Source: Candidatus Macondimonas diazotrophica
GTDB taxonomy: Bacteria; Pseudomonadota; Gammaproteobacteria; UBA5335
Direction: 5' to 3'
NCBI RefSeq assembly: GCF_004684205.1
Contig: NZ_SRIO01000009.1
Location: 48,569 to 112,568 of the forward strand
Length of the DNA stretch: 64,000 nt
The position numbers and the translations under genes were made by a program. The notes under the pieces are model-generated. The model saw nothing but the letters and a program-made list of their open reading frames with translations. It did no database searches and had not been told where the DNA came from. Of this stretch, positions 12,315 to 21,962 are shown piece by piece; the stretch's first letter is position 1; each line of letters opens with the position of its first letter.

Positions 12315-13277
12315 ATGACATCGCAAGCCGATAAAACCGAAAGCGTCACCCGCGACTTTCTTCACTTGAACGAGGTTCCGAAGCCCATGTCCGAATCTTC
12401 AGCGCACCTTCACCCCATTCGCTTCGAGAGCGAGTCGACCCGCTACCGGACGGACTGGAACGGCGTTCCGCTGCGCGGCCACTACCTGATCGAGACGCGA
12501 CGCAAAAACAACCCGCCACAGGGCGGCGTCCCTGTGGTCATCATCCCGGGCGGATTCGACCCGGTTCGCGGCAGCTTTGGGGATGCATTCATTCAAGGGT
12601 TGCTCGACCATCCGAGCGTAAGCGCCGTCTATGAAGCCCACTACGAACATCAAGGCCGTGGTGGCTATGTGGACATTGACTCGGTTCTTCACGATTTGCA
12701 TCTGATGCTGACCGACCAAGAACAACGACCTTTACTGGTTGGAATGAGCCTGAGCACCTTCACCTTAAGCTGCGCGCTGCATGCTGTTGTGTCGGCAGGT
12801 CAGGCCCCCGCCGTCACGGGGCTGGTTCTGGTGGGGCCTTATCTAGCCGGCTACGAGACGCTGTTGGCCAAGGCGCTGGAACCATTTTACCGGCGCGAGA
12901 AAATGCGTCAGCGCATACTCAAGCACTGCGGTCATCCCTACCTGTTCGACAATACCGACCGATTGAAGGCATGGTGGAAGGGTGGGCCAGCCTTTCGGCA
13001 TTTCCTTCAGAAAGCCAACTTCGCCGAATTTGCGGCCCATCAACATGCCAGCATGAAACTGGTCTATTTTCGATTGGACACGTTATCCAGACGCGGCCGC
13101 CTACTGTTCCAACGAGCGTTCAACGCCCATCTCCATCCCGAAGTGATTCCCGGTCACCACCGCGCACTGCGCTATCTCACCGAAGCCGATCCGATTCTCC
13201 TGCGAGCGTGCGACGCCCATTTGCGCGCCCAGGCTTTGGACCGGTTCCCGGCCTCACTGACCACGGTTTCAGAGTAA
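12315..13277 (+). CDS. Alpha/beta hydrolase-like protein
   Basis: A 320-residue soluble protein with alpha/beta-hydrolase features: VPVVIIPGGFDP (oxyanion-hole region), and LLVGMSLSTF, a GxSxS nucleophile elbow with the likely catalytic serine. H-rich segments near the end (HPEVIPGHHRALR) could supply the catalytic histidine. Substrate unknown. The first ATG has no clear Shine-Dalgarno; an in-frame ATG at 12387 (MSESSAHLHP) has GAGG eleven bases upstream and may be the true start. The next gene is convergent. Confidence 0.7.
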   Translation: MTSQADKTESVTRDFLHLNEVPKPMSESSAHLHPIRFESESTRYRTDWNGVPLRGHYLIETRRKNNPPQGGVPVVIIPGGFDPVRGSFGDAFIQGLLDHPSVSAVYEAHYEHQGRGGYVDIDSVLHDLHLMLTDQEQRPLLVGMSLSTFTLSCALHAVVSAGQAPAVTGLVLVGPYLAGYETLLAKALEPFYRREKMRQRILKHCGHPYLFDNTDRLKAWWKGGPAFRHFLQKANFAEFAAHQHASMKLVYFRLDTLSRRGRLLFQRAFNAHLHPEVIPGHHRALRYLTEADPILLRACDAHLRAQALDRFPASLTTVSE

Positions 13278-13282
13278 GGAGG

Positions 13283-14029
13283 TCAAGCCTGCTCGGCCCG
13301 TGGCGAGATCCAGAACCGATCCACCACGCGCAACAGCAAACTTAAGACGATACCTGCCAGCATGGGCGTCAGAACTTCCGGACTGTACCAGTGTAGCTGA
13401 TCCGGATGGTAGGCCAGCTTGTCAATCAGGACATCGCCCAACCAGGCGTACACGACGATCTTGGGCAAGGAGCCGATCAGTGTTCCCAGTGCAAGATCTC
13501 GCAACCGGAGATTCATTACTGCAAGAAACCAGTTGACCGGCGGCAACGCAAAAAACAGCAGTCGCAGATGGATCACACTGATCAGTCCCCGATTGCTGAA
13601 ATGACGCTCTACCGGATGCATGGCTCGCCCAAAAACACGCATGACGGCTGCCCGGCCGAAATGACGGCCGATCAAATAGATCAATATCGTGGCGATGTTG
13701 AGTGACAGGACTCCGAGGAAAATCCCGCCCAATGCACCATACAGAGCCGCGGCGGCCAGGACGATCAATGCACAGGGAACATTCAGGACAATGAACGCCA
13801 CCCCCGCGGCTGCGAACTCAATCATCCCCAGAATTCCAGCCTCAGCGCGCCACAGGCGCAGGACCGTCAGATGAGCGCCAATTTGCTGACGATCAACGTA
13901 ACGTCCCAAATCGAGCATGTAATAGGCCCATGCCATTAGCGCCAGCAGCATCAGCCCGATCAGGGCCCGCAGCCACCAGTTTTCTTTGGGGGCATTTTCG
14001 TCGTGGGGATCTGTCGGGGAAACGGTCAC
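13283..14029 (-). CDS. TVP38/TMEM64 (VTT domain) family membrane protein
   Basis: A 248-residue multi-pass inner-membrane protein. It has an N-terminal helix (~20-40), then the VTT core with the hydrophobic run VLNVPCALIVLAAAALYGAL and YLIGRHFGRAAVMR, followed by NRGLISVIHLRLLFFALPPVNWFLAVMNL and further helices. The family is linked to membrane lipid or vesicle traffic in eukaryotes; the bacterial role is not settled. The ATG overlaps the stop of the upstream sulfotransferase gene (ATGA), implying co-translation. Confidence 0.9.
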   Translation of the reverse strand: MTVSPTDPHDENAPKENWWLRALIGLMLLALMAWAYYMLDLGRYVDRQQIGAHLTVLRLWRAEAGILGMIEFAAAGVAFIVLNVPCALIVLAAAALYGALGGIFLGVLSLNIATILIYLIGRHFGRAAVMRVFGRAMHPVERHFSNRGLISVIHLRLLFFALPPVNWFLAVMNLRLRDLALGTLIGSLPKIVVYAWLGDVLIDKLAYHPDQLHWYSPEVLTPMLAGIVLSLLLRVVDRFWISPRAEQA

Positions 14030-15300
14030 TGTCCCTCCATGCGCAACGTCCCGGGCAACAGGTAGCTGCTGTCGTGGATTTCCGGATGCAGGGCTAGCAT
14101 CTGCTTGATGGTCTCCCGCTGCCGGGCATTCAATGCCGATTCGCCTGTGCTCGCCAAGACTGAGCCCGCCTGGGCATTTCGAGACAGGGTTCGCGCCATC
14201 CGCGCCGTGGCGATCTCATTGGCCGGGGGAAGCGCCAAGGCATCCAGCAAGCCCGGCATGATCCCAACCCCGTGGGCACACAGATCCTCATAACGGACCA
14301 AGGCCTGAAAAAATGCCTCCGACGTGCGCTGCAACGACAAGGCGTGATCCATTTTCGATAGCCAGGCGATGGTGAGAAACGCCGCCAGATCCTCCGGGAT
14401 CCGATCCCGGTAGTGGGCCTGATTGTACAACGGTGCCAACGCACCCGGGTTGCGCTTCATGGGATTGATCAAGGCCAGCAGCCTGAGCACCACGGTTTCC
14501 AACCGGACCTTGCGAGCGACGCGCATCAATGGGACGCGCATCACCATGGCAAAGAATGAGTCCACCGTATCGATGGCATCTCGGTACAAAAACAGATGGC
14601 GCGAATCGGGCAGGTCGCTTGCCAGCAGGTCCGCGGCAAACACGGCCACGCCACGCAACTTGATCACCACCGACTGTGCCGCTGGATGCGTCGCGCACAT
14701 GTTGGCGACCAATAGCCGCGTACATGCCGCTGTGATCGCAGCCAGTTGTGCTTGCTGTCCGGCGGATGCCCCATCGCGCAGCAACACGAGCTGACTGTAG
14801 AAATCCGGTTCCGAAACCGAGACCGTCTCGGCCGCATCGCCCAGCAAACGGCATAACAGAGTCGACCCGCAGCGACCTGTGCTGTGCAGGAAAATGACCG
14901 GCCTGCTGGCGATTTCGGCCGGCACCTCCGCGGCCAGTTGCTGAACGGTCGCGTAAGGAACCGCGTAGAGTGTGGTGGCGTGACGGCGCTGGGCCTCATA
15001 GAAGAATGGATGATCCTCCGTCAAATCGACCGTATCCGGTGCTTCGACAAAAATGACCCGTTCGCGCTCGGCATCCAGGCAATATGGGGTCAGACGGTGC
15101 TTGGCCGACGACCACACCTGCCGGAAATCAACCTCGCCCGCGGACCGAGTGCGAAAATCACCAGGATCGGCAAAGCCGTCGAGCAGGGTCCGCCGCTTGA
15201 CGCGCACCACATGGTCAACCTTGCTCCTGCCGGGCGTCTTGGGCGCCGTCATTCCGTCGGATTCGGGCGAAGTGACTTTTTTCCGCTCCATCACGTTCAT
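14026..15300 (-). CDS. Sulfotransferase family protein
   Basis: A roughly 424-residue protein with the PAPS-binding P-loop PVIFLHSTGRCGSTLLCRLL near residue 135 and a second segment LFLYRDAIDTVDSFF that fits the 3'-phosphate-binding motif of sulfotransferases. The acceptor is unknown. Three in-frame ATGs lie close together; 15300 is chosen because GGGGA is nine bases upstream, while the ATG at 15309 is almost on top of it. Coupled to the downstream TVP38-family gene. Confidence 0.82.
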   Translation of the reverse strand: MNVMERKKVTSPESDGMTAPKTPGRSKVDHVVRVKRRTLLDGFADPGDFRTRSAGEVDFRQVWSSAKHRLTPYCLDAERERVIFVEAPDTVDLTEDHPFFYEAQRRHATTLYAVPYATVQQLAAEVPAEIASRPVIFLHSTGRCGSTLLCRLLGDAAETVSVSEPDFYSQLVLLRDGASAGQQAQLAAITAACTRLLVANMCATHPAAQSVVIKLRGVAVFAADLLASDLPDSRHLFLYRDAIDTVDSFFAMVMRVPLMRVARKVRLETVVLRLLALINPMKRNPGALAPLYNQAHYRDRIPEDLAAFLTIAWLSKMDHALSLQRTSEAFFQALVRYEDLCAHGVGIMPGLLDALALPPANEIATARMARTLSRNAQAGSVLASTGESALNARQRETIKQMLALHPEIHDSSYLLPGTLRMEGQ

Positions 15301-15431
15301 ATCGATCATTCCCCATCAGGGCAGGCTTGACGACCTGCTCGGTTGCGCGACAATCCCCCTGATCTGTCTACATGTCTTTGTATCTGAGATGGACCTTGGA
15401 CTACGATCATCAATGGGCGCGGCTTAAAGCA

Positions 15432-16019
15432 CTATCGGCAGACCACCGAATTCCACGACAGGCCGGTTTGCGGCGGCCGGAGCGATCGGACCAGCACATC
15501 GGTACGTCGCCGTTCCAGGTAGCGAGGCTCGATCCGCGCATCGACCCCGATCGCCTTGAGAGCAGCGACACGCTGCAAGGCCCGACCTGGCTCGGCATAC
15601 AGCCCGAGCGAAAGACCATGGCGCATCGGGCCGATCACCACCACGGCGAGATCATCGATCCCCATGCCGCGCAGCCGTTGCAACTCAGCCTGAGCGGCTG
15701 CCTGTGTCGCGAGAGGCGGCAAATAGACCCAATCCGCCACCTTCTCACGCCGGATGTCCACTGCGACTTCGGCCTCTATTCCCGAGGCGAGGAGCCGATT
15801 CACGAGCTTACGGGCATCACCCTCATCCAGGGGGCCCGCCCGCCAGCAGCGACCCTCGACCCGGTCTGACTCGGACGTCGGCCCAACAGCACGCAGTACG
15901 GCAGCGGCGGGGCTCTGCGCGCTCCCGGCCGAAGAAACGGCTCCACGCAGCTGCCAGATCCCGAGCAGCAGGCAGAGTAGCACGAGGCTCAGAACGGTGA
16001 TCCGCCCGCCCCTAGCCAT
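15432..16019 (-). CDS. SPOR-domain-like inner-membrane protein
   Basis: A 195-residue protein with one N-terminal membrane segment (residues 8-22) and a periplasmic region. The part from about 55 to 165 (CWRAGPLDEGDARKLVNRL, YLPPLATQAAAQAELQRL, LSLGLYAEPGRALQRVAAL) has the two-repeat layout of SPOR domains, which bind denuded septal peptidoglycan. It is the last gene of the plsY-birA-coaX series and overlaps coaX by 8 bp; a SPOR protein after coaX is common in Pseudomonas relatives. Confidence 0.75.
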   Translation of the reverse strand: MARGGRITVLSLVLLCLLLGIWQLRGAVSSAGSAQSPAAAVLRAVGPTSESDRVEGRCWRAGPLDEGDARKLVNRLLASGIEAEVAVDIRREKVADWVYLPPLATQAAAQAELQRLRGMGIDDLAVVVIGPMRHGLSLGLYAEPGRALQRVAALKAIGVDARIEPRYLERRRTDVLVRSLRPPQTGLSWNSVVCR

Positions 16020-16767
16020 CGGCGATCATCGCCACCCCGCGCAGCACCAGATCGGGCTCGACCTGGCTTGCACACGACAATAAATCTTGCGCCCAACGCG
16101 CATCGCCGCCGGCCAGAATGACGGCCATTTCGCCGCCGAGCCTGCGCCGTGCAGCGCCCAGAACCTCCCGGCAACAGCCAATGAGGCTATGGCGAACGCC
16201 CCAGGCCACACAAGCATCGGTATCACGACCCAGCCTGTCCTGTTCGGGCCACTGCATTTCGTCCGAATCCGTGATCACTTGCGCGGTGCCGCACTGCAGG
16301 CTGCGCTGTAACATGCGCCGACCAGGTGCAATGATTCCGCCGAGGTGGCGGCCACTGCTGTCCAAAACATCTGCTGTGAGTGTCGTTCCCAGATGCAGGA
16401 TACAGACCGCACCACGCTGCAGCACGCGCGCGCCCACCATGGCCGCCCACCGATCTGCCCCCAATCTCAGCGGATTGACATAGGCGCACCGCACACCGAA
16501 CCCCTCGACCTGGGGCCGGACCCAATGAACGGGACACTCCCATCGCCGTCGCATGGCTTGTTCGAACGCCGCTGCGAATCCTGGATCGATGACGCTGCAC
16601 AGCCAGACCGATTCGGGCGGCATGGCGGCTGACCAAAGTCCGTCCAGAAGATCCTCCGGCGATCGCCCACCGTACAGGTACTCGCCCTGCCGATCGAACG
16701 CGCTTGCGCCAGTCGTCGAGTGCGCCCACTTGATTCGGGTATTGCCCAGATCGAGCAGCAGCTTCAC
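16012..16767 (-). CDS. coaX: Type III pantothenate kinase
   Basis: CoaX phosphorylates pantothenate, the first step of coenzyme A synthesis. The 251-residue product starts MKLLLDLGNTRIKW, the ASKHA phosphate-1 motif, followed by GADRWAAMVGAR, ILHLGTTLTADVLD and ILAGGDARW, all diagnostic. It starts with GTG (16765-16767), and that codon overlaps the birA stop. The cytoplasmic enzyme is not feedback-inhibited like CoaA in characterised members. Confidence 0.95.
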   Translation of the reverse strand: MKLLLDLGNTRIKWAHSTTGASAFDRQGEYLYGGRSPEDLLDGLWSAAMPPESVWLCSVIDPGFAAAFEQAMRRRWECPVHWVRPQVEGFGVRCAYVNPLRLGADRWAAMVGARVLQRGAVCILHLGTTLTADVLDSSGRHLGGIIAPGRRMLQRSLQCGTAQVITDSDEMQWPEQDRLGRDTDACVAWGVRHSLIGCCREVLGAARRRLGGEMAVILAGGDARWAQDLLSCASQVEPDLVLRGVAMIADG

Positions 16768-17765
16768 GTCGACATCTCCCGGACGCTCACCTCGCCGGAC
16801 CAGTAGGTGCGGATCCCTTCCGAATCGCGGACCAATAAGCCACCGCGCTCATTGATGCCCAATGCGATGCCGGGATGCCACTGACCGCCCTGTTCCACCT
16901 GCACACATCGCCCCACAAGCGCATCGAATGTCTGAAACGCAGGCAGGAACGGCGCCAATCCCTCTGCCGCAAACTGGTCCAGTCCCTCGACTAACGCCAC
17001 AATCAGTGCCTGGGCAAGCTGATTGCGATGCGGCCGTGCCGAACCCGCAATGTGCGTCAAATCGGTCCATGGCTGGTCAATCCGGGCCGCAGAACGCTCC
17101 GGGAGATTCACATTGATTCCCACACCGACGACAACCTCGCAAGGCCCGCACGCCTCGCCACGCATTTCGATCAGCACGCCTCCGAGCTTGCGTTCCTGCC
17201 ATACCAGATCGTTGGGCCACTTGATTCCGATCCCTTCGATTCCAAGCCGCGTCAGCGCCTTGGCCACCATCACCCCCACCGCCAGCCCCAAGGCCGGGAA
17301 ATCAGCCGGCAGGGCGGCGAACGCGTAACTCATCGACAGGGGAATCTGGGCGCCCACGGGTGTATGCCAAACTCTGCCCCGGCGCCCTCTTCCCGCCCAT
17401 TGCAGTTCTGCCAGGCAGATGCGCGGCCGCGTCGCCAGCGGAAGTCGCATGAGCATGGCATTGGTCGAGTCGACCGCAAAGGGGAAATGAAATGCGTCGA
17501 GCCGCGCCGATATCGCCTGCGGGAGACCCGCCGTGATCACTGTTTGGTCCAACAGTTCCAAGGGCTCGGCAAGCCGGTATCCGCGACCACGCACCGCCAC
17601 TACCCGGATGCCCATTGCCGTCAATTGGCGCAGCCGCTTCCAGATCGCGGTGCGGCTGATTCCGAGGGCATACGCCAGATCGGCACCGGAAATCACCGCG
17701 CCATGCGCCAGCATGCGAATCAGCTGCCCCTGAATCTCCGGCAACTCGGTATCGCATTCCACCAT
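16764..17765 (-). CDS. birA: Biotin operon repressor / biotin-[acetyl-CoA-carboxylase] ligase
   Basis: BirA attaches biotin to the acetyl-CoA carboxylase carrier protein and, in forms with a helix-turn-helix, represses biotin genes. The 333-residue product has an N-terminal wHTH (DLAYALGISRTAIWKRLRQL, ~30-50), then GRGRRGRVW for biotinyl-AMP binding, KWPNDLVW with the conserved lysine, KLGGVLIEM, VVGVGINVNLP, and a C-terminal SH3-like domain. Three bp separate it from plsY and a 4-bp overlap couples it to coaX. Confidence 0.96.
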   Translation of the reverse strand: MVECDTELPEIQGQLIRMLAHGAVISGADLAYALGISRTAIWKRLRQLTAMGIRVVAVRGRGYRLAEPLELLDQTVITAGLPQAISARLDAFHFPFAVDSTNAMLMRLPLATRPRICLAELQWAGRGRRGRVWHTPVGAQIPLSMSYAFAALPADFPALGLAVGVMVAKALTRLGIEGIGIKWPNDLVWQERKLGGVLIEMRGEACGPCEVVVGVGINVNLPERSAARIDQPWTDLTHIAGSARPHRNQLAQALIVALVEGLDQFAAEGLAPFLPAFQTFDALVGRCVQVEQGGQWHPGIALGINERGGLLVRDSEGIRTYWSGEVSVREMST

Positions 17766-17768
17766 GGC

Positions 17769-18395
17769 CTAGCGACTCAACCGCCGCCAAAGCATCACTC
17801 GCTCGAAACGGTTTTCATTGCCCGCCAGCAAGCGCCGGATGTTCTCGCGGTGTGTATAAAAGACGAATGCCGCCATGATCAGGGCGAAACCGCCCATCGG
17901 GGACGCCAGTCCACCGGGCTGTGTCCAAGCCACATACAGGGGGGCAGCGACGGCCGCGCATAGGGTCGAGAGCCCCACATAACCGGTGGAGACGAGCACC
18001 GCCACCCATACGCCGAAAATCCAGATCGCCCCGACCGGCATCAATCCCATCACGACACCGATCAGGGTCGCTGCGCCTTTGCCACCCCGAAAGCCGTGAA
18101 AAATCGGGTAAACGTGTCCCAGGACCACCCCGAACGCACATAGGATCGGCGTCCATGGGGTGTCCGGGCCGAACGGCAACGCCGGGATCAGGATGACGGC
18201 CGCGACACCCTTGCCCGCATCGATGGCCAGTACGGCAGCGGCCATGCCCCGCCCCAGTACGCGCAAGGCATTGGTGGCGCCGGCGTTGCCGCTCCCGTGC
18301 TGCCGTACATCGATCCCTCGCAGCCGACCCAGCAACAGGCTGCCCAGCACCGATCCCAACAGATAGCTCAGTAACAGCTTGACCGCCAACCCCAT
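17769..18395 (-). CDS. plsY: Glycerol-3-phosphate acyltransferase PlsY
   Basis: PlsY uses acyl-phosphate to acylate glycerol 3-phosphate, starting phospholipid synthesis in the inner membrane. The 208-residue protein has several hydrophobic segments and the three family motifs: GSGNAGATNALR, GFRGGKGAAT and a later HRENIRRL segment. It is the first gene of a minus-strand operon with birA, coaX and the SPOR protein. Confidence 0.95.
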   Translation of the reverse strand: MGLAVKLLLSYLLGSVLGSLLLGRLRGIDVRQHGSGNAGATNALRVLGRGMAAAVLAIDAGKGVAAVILIPALPFGPDTPWTPILCAFGVVLGHVYPIFHGFRGGKGAATLIGVVMGLMPVGAIWIFGVWVAVLVSTGYVGLSTLCAAVAAPLYVAWTQPGGLASPMGGFALIMAAFVFYTHRENIRRLLAGNENRFERVMLWRRLSR

Positions 18396-18438
18396 GTGCC
18401 TGCATTCCCCGATTTCGAATTCAAATGCGTTCTGCGGC

Positions 18439-20238
18439 TCAGTCCGACCCAGAATCGCCCAGCCAATTCAGCCCGCCCTTGAGTCCCGTCCGCCCCTGTT
18501 CGTCCAACTGCAACCAGCAAGTATCCGGCGGCGCCGCATCGAGGCGGAGTTCATGGCGGATCAAGCGGTCATCGCGAAATCCATGCACCATGAGGGTCCG
18601 CCCATCGGCCTCGAGACGCAGCAGACGCTCCAACGCCTCGCCTTCGATGCGCTGGCGATCGACTGCGACCAGTATATCGCCGCATGCAATCCCCGCCCGT
18701 TCAGCCGCCCCACCCGGCGCCAGCCACTCGACGCGCAAACCTTGATCGACCGCGCGCACGCGAAATCCCGGATCGCATTGCCGTCGCTGTTGGGGCGGCT
18801 CGCCGTATCCGCCAGTGTCACGGGCATCCCGCGCACTCGCCCAACGCAGGGTTACGCCAAAATCGCGCAACAGCTCGGCAACCGGCAATTCATCACGATC
18901 GTAAACCCAGCTGCGCAGTGACCGGCTCACGGTTGCATGACCCAAGCTGTCGACCAATGCCTCGAAACCGCCTTCGGGAACCGGCTCGTTGGACGCCCCA
19001 TGGCGTGTCCAGAGCATCCGCATCACGTCATCCAGACTTTGGGCGCCGGCCGATTCGCGACGCAGCAGCAAATCCAGACACAAGGCGATGACACCGCCCT
19101 TTGTGTAGTAGCTCACGGTATGGTTGGGTGTGGCCTCGTCGGCCTTGTAGAGCTTGATCCAGGCGTCGAAGCTGGATTCCGCGACGCTTTGCTGGAATCG
19201 GCCCGGCGTGCGCCAGAGCCGGGTCAGGGTCCGGGCCAGGCGTCCCAGATATTGTTCCGGCCCCACGCATCCTGCCCGCAACAGGGTAAGTTCGTCGTAG
19301 TAGGAGGTGATGCCTTCGAACACCCACAACTGCCGGGTGTACGCTTCCATGCTCAGGTCCGCCCCCGCCAGGGGTGCCGGCCGGATGCGCTTGACGTGCC
19401 AGCTGTGGAAATACTCGTGGCTGCACAGGCCCAGCAGCTCCGCATAATCATCCGAAACCGACGCTTCCCCGACCAGCGGCAAGGTCTTGCGCTGGGCCAG
19501 CAATGCCGAACTGGCGCGATGCTCCAGGCCGCCGTAGCCCTGGGCAGCCAGGCGCAGCAGGAAGTGGTATCGATCCATGGGCAAGCTGCCGAAGAGCCCG
19601 GCCTGCCACCGGCAAATCCGCGCAAGGTCGGCCGCCAGTCGCCCGGTATCGGCGCCCGCCGGGGACTCCAGCATCCACAGATGATGGGCAACGCCGGCAA
19701 CCTCGAAGGCGTGATGCGTCATCGGCCCCATCAGCACCGGGCTGTCAATCAGGGCCTCGTAATCATCGGCCTCGTAACAGCCAAACCCGTGCGCATCAAC
19801 GGCGACCGGTTGCAGGGCTGTCGCGAGCCGCCAAGTCGGATCATGCGGGGGAATATCAATCTCGATGCACGATACCGATCGGGATACCGGCTCCAGAAAC
19901 AGACTGGACCCGTTGAAAAATCCCCAATGCGCATCGAGATAGGCACCCCGCACCGACGTGTCGTGGGCATAGACTTCCCACGTGAGATCGAGGGGGCCGC
20001 CTGCATGGCTCACTTGCCAAGTGGACTTGTCAGTCTTGGTAACCGCGCATTCGGTGGCCGCAGAATCGCGCGCCTCCAGACTGATGATGTGGCGCGCGAA
20101 GTCGCGAATGAGGTAGCTGCCCGGAATCCAGGCCGGCAGGCGCAGCTGCTGACTGGGCAACGCATCGGGCAAATGACAGTGAACTCGATAACGATGTCCG
20201 CCCGTTGTGGGCATCTCAATTCGATAGCGCAGCCGCAT
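18439..20238 (-). CDS. M61 family peptidase (glycyl aminopeptidase-like) with PDZ domain
   Basis: A 599-residue zinc peptidase. HEYFH (274-278) in CSHEYFHSWHVKRIRP is the HExxH zinc site of family M61; FEGITSYYDEL further on supplies the third ligand region. The N-terminal third is the beta-rich M61 domain, and a PDZ domain (LRVEWLAPGGAAERAGIACGD) sits near the C-terminus. No signal peptide is evident, so a cytoplasmic location is likely. A long inverted repeat upstream separates it from the next lipoprotein gene. Confidence 0.93.
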   Translation of the reverse strand: MRLRYRIEMPTTGGHRYRVHCHLPDALPSQQLRLPAWIPGSYLIRDFARHIISLEARDSAATECAVTKTDKSTWQVSHAGGPLDLTWEVYAHDTSVRGAYLDAHWGFFNGSSLFLEPVSRSVSCIEIDIPPHDPTWRLATALQPVAVDAHGFGCYEADDYEALIDSPVLMGPMTHHAFEVAGVAHHLWMLESPAGADTGRLAADLARICRWQAGLFGSLPMDRYHFLLRLAAQGYGGLEHRASSALLAQRKTLPLVGEASVSDDYAELLGLCSHEYFHSWHVKRIRPAPLAGADLSMEAYTRQLWVFEGITSYYDELTLLRAGCVGPEQYLGRLARTLTRLWRTPGRFQQSVAESSFDAWIKLYKADEATPNHTVSYYTKGGVIALCLDLLLRRESAGAQSLDDVMRMLWTRHGASNEPVPEGGFEALVDSLGHATVSRSLRSWVYDRDELPVAELLRDFGVTLRWASARDARDTGGYGEPPQQRRQCDPGFRVRAVDQGLRVEWLAPGGAAERAGIACGDILVAVDRQRIEGEALERLLRLEADGRTLMVHGFRDDRLIRHELRLDAAPPDTCWLQLDEQGRTGLKGGLNWLGDSGSD

Positions 20239-20259
20239 CGTTCATCCAGAAAGCGCGAA

Positions 20260-20287
20260 GCGGGCGTGTCATGTTGGACACGCCCGC
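20260..20287 (-). terminator. Strong hairpin between the glycine-zipper lipoprotein and M61 peptidase genes
   Basis: GCGGGCGTGTC and GACACGCCCGC form a perfect 11-bp stem with a six-base loop, 33 bp past the lipoprotein gene stop. The tail is only moderately T-rich. Confidence 0.7.
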
Positions 20288-20319
20288 CCGGTAATGTGTC
20301 GAATTCCCAGAGATCACGG

Positions 20320-20787
20320 TCAACGACTGACCCGCAAAGTCCCATCCGGAGCACGCAGCACACGGACCCGCTCACCCAGCATGAACGGCGCCATGGACGG
20401 ATCGACCGCCTGTGCGACCGCGATGACACTGCCATCACCCAAACGCACCGTCAGTTCCACGCCCTCCTGGCGGCTGGCCCGCTCCTCGATGGCCTGGCCC
20501 GCTACCGTTCCAGCTGCGGCGCCCGCGGCCGTCGCCACGCGGCGCCCGGAGCCACTGCCGACGGTGCTGCCCAGCACCCCGCCGACTACAGCGCCACCGA
20601 CCTGACTGGCCACCGAACGATTACCCTCGATCACAATGCCGCGAATGTTCTCGATCACGCCAGTCTGAACCTCCATGGCACGCATGGCCTGATCACGCTG
20701 GTATACCCCAGGCGACTGGCTGGGGGCGCAGGCCGCCAAGGCCAACAGAGCCATCAGGCCGCCAATGGTGACTGTTATTCTACGCAT
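20320..20787 (-). CDS. Glycine-zipper lipoprotein (SlyB/17-kDa antigen-like)
   Basis: A 155-residue protein with a lipoprotein signal (lipobox LAAC, lipidated Cys about residue 20). It has a glycine-zipper 2TM segment VGGAVVGGVLGSTVGSGSGRR and AAGAAAGTVAGQAIE, then a small beta domain (RLGDGSVIAVAQ, MLGERVRVL). This matches the SlyB/PcP outer-membrane lipoprotein type, thought to help envelope integrity. Exact role not determined. Confidence 0.85.
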   Translation of the reverse strand: MRRITVTIGGLMALLALAACAPSQSPGVYQRDQAMRAMEVQTGVIENIRGIVIEGNRSVASQVGGAVVGGVLGSTVGSGSGRRVATAAGAAAGTVAGQAIEERASRQEGVELTVRLGDGSVIAVAQAVDPSMAPFMLGERVRVLRAPDGTLRVSR

Positions 20788-20893
20788 GATGTTTATCCTC
20801 TTCCTCGCACGGATTCTCAGGCAAACCCTATCACAAGATCAACGATCGGACGCGTATTCGGCGCCACCCCACCTCTTTGGATCGCATTCGGCC

Positions 20894-20927
20894 AAAAAAA
20901 TCCCCCGGCAGACGCATCCACCGGGGG
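20894..20927 (-). terminator. Rho-independent terminator of the CsgG-like lipoprotein gene
   Basis: CCCCCGG and CCGGGGG pair around a 12-base loop on the minus strand, followed by A and seven Ts, about 30 bp past the stop. Confidence 0.85.
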
Positions 20928-20958
20928 CGAAGCAGATCAGGAACGACGAATCGCCGGG

Positions 20959-21795
20959 TCAACGGCTGTTGATTTCCCGAGACGCCGGTGTGCTGCCGCC
21001 GTCCACGCCGAGGCGCCCGCCGGTGCCCAGGCCGCCGCGGACGGTCTGTGCCTCATAGCTGCGCACCGCGCGTACCATCTGATTGTAGGAATCCATGAAG
21101 GCCGCCACGAGCACTTTTTCCTGCGGCGTCTTGGATCGCCCGCCAACCCCTAGACCCACGCCGGCGAACAGCGCGCCCATGCCGCCGAAATCCATGTTCC
21201 GCGCGCTACCCTCGGCAGCCGCGAGCTGGACCCCGGAACGGTTGTCAATCATGGTCAGAACCGTCGCAGCGTCGTTGAACTGGAAATTGCCGGCTACCGC
21301 ACCCGCCAAGGGAGAGAGCGCGCCGACAGCGCCCCGCAACCCGCCGGTGTCCTGTTTGCTGAAGGTCACCGATGGAATCAGGGTATAGTCCGCAGCTACC
21401 ATCTGGCCCTTGCCGAAATTGCTGCCGCCGCGCATTTCCCCGGATTGCTCAAGCTGACGCTCGGCCATCATGTTGTTCATGGCACTACCGCGCTCGACGA
21501 GCACAAAGCAGTTGGATTGCTGAATCAGAAGGCGCAGCGTTGGAACGGTGGATTGCATCTGAAACCGTTGCCGGAACACTGAATACCACGGATCACCGCG
21601 GTTCTCCTCGACCGCAAGCGTCCCAAGCGTCTCGGTGCAGCGTTCGAGCTGATCACTGGCATTTTCCGCTGTGGCGCCGCCGGCGGCACCGGTCGCCACG
21701 GTGCGCGCGCCACTACTCCCAATCGACGGCGTGGTTCCCTGGCATCCAGCGAGCAGCGCGCTCGCTGCCAGAACGGTTCCCCATAACTTTCTCAT
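20959..21795 (-). CDS. CsgG/HfaB-like outer-membrane lipoprotein
   Basis: A 278-residue lipoprotein (lipobox LLAGC, Cys about 18). The middle part TLRLLIQQSNCFVLVERG, DYTLIPSVTFS and ATVLTMIDNRSGVQLAAAEGSA is typical of the CsgG-like fold, in which a protein binds or secretes envelope factors; RGSAMNNMMAERQLEQSG follows the family pattern. No curli genes are nearby, so it is more likely a generic CsgG-family/LpoB-like envelope lipoprotein than a curli secretion channel. Monocistronic with its own terminator. Confidence 0.75.
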   Translation of the reverse strand: MRKLWGTVLAASALLAGCQGTTPSIGSSGARTVATGAAGGATAENASDQLERCTETLGTLAVEENRGDPWYSVFRQRFQMQSTVPTLRLLIQQSNCFVLVERGSAMNNMMAERQLEQSGEMRGGSNFGKGQMVAADYTLIPSVTFSKQDTGGLRGAVGALSPLAGAVAGNFQFNDAATVLTMIDNRSGVQLAAAEGSARNMDFGGMGALFAGVGLGVGGRSKTPQEKVLVAAFMDSYNQMVRAVRSYEAQTVRGGLGTGGRLGVDGGSTPASREINSR

Positions 21796-21962
21796 GACTC
21801 ATTCCCCCAATACTTTGTCATCATGGATAAGCTCGGCTTCTATCTCCGCGTGCAATACCGGAAAATTTTTCACGGTCTTACCGCCGTTTACTTACCAAAC
21901 TATTGGAGGAAATCAAACCTCTTTCCGAGCCCGCTACAAACCAAGCACGACTAATCAGCGCA

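Noticed and set aside
18937..21153. 738-codon plus-strand frame opposite the M61 peptidase and two lipoproteins
   Set aside because: Crosses two terminators and three well-supported genes on the other strand; no domain.
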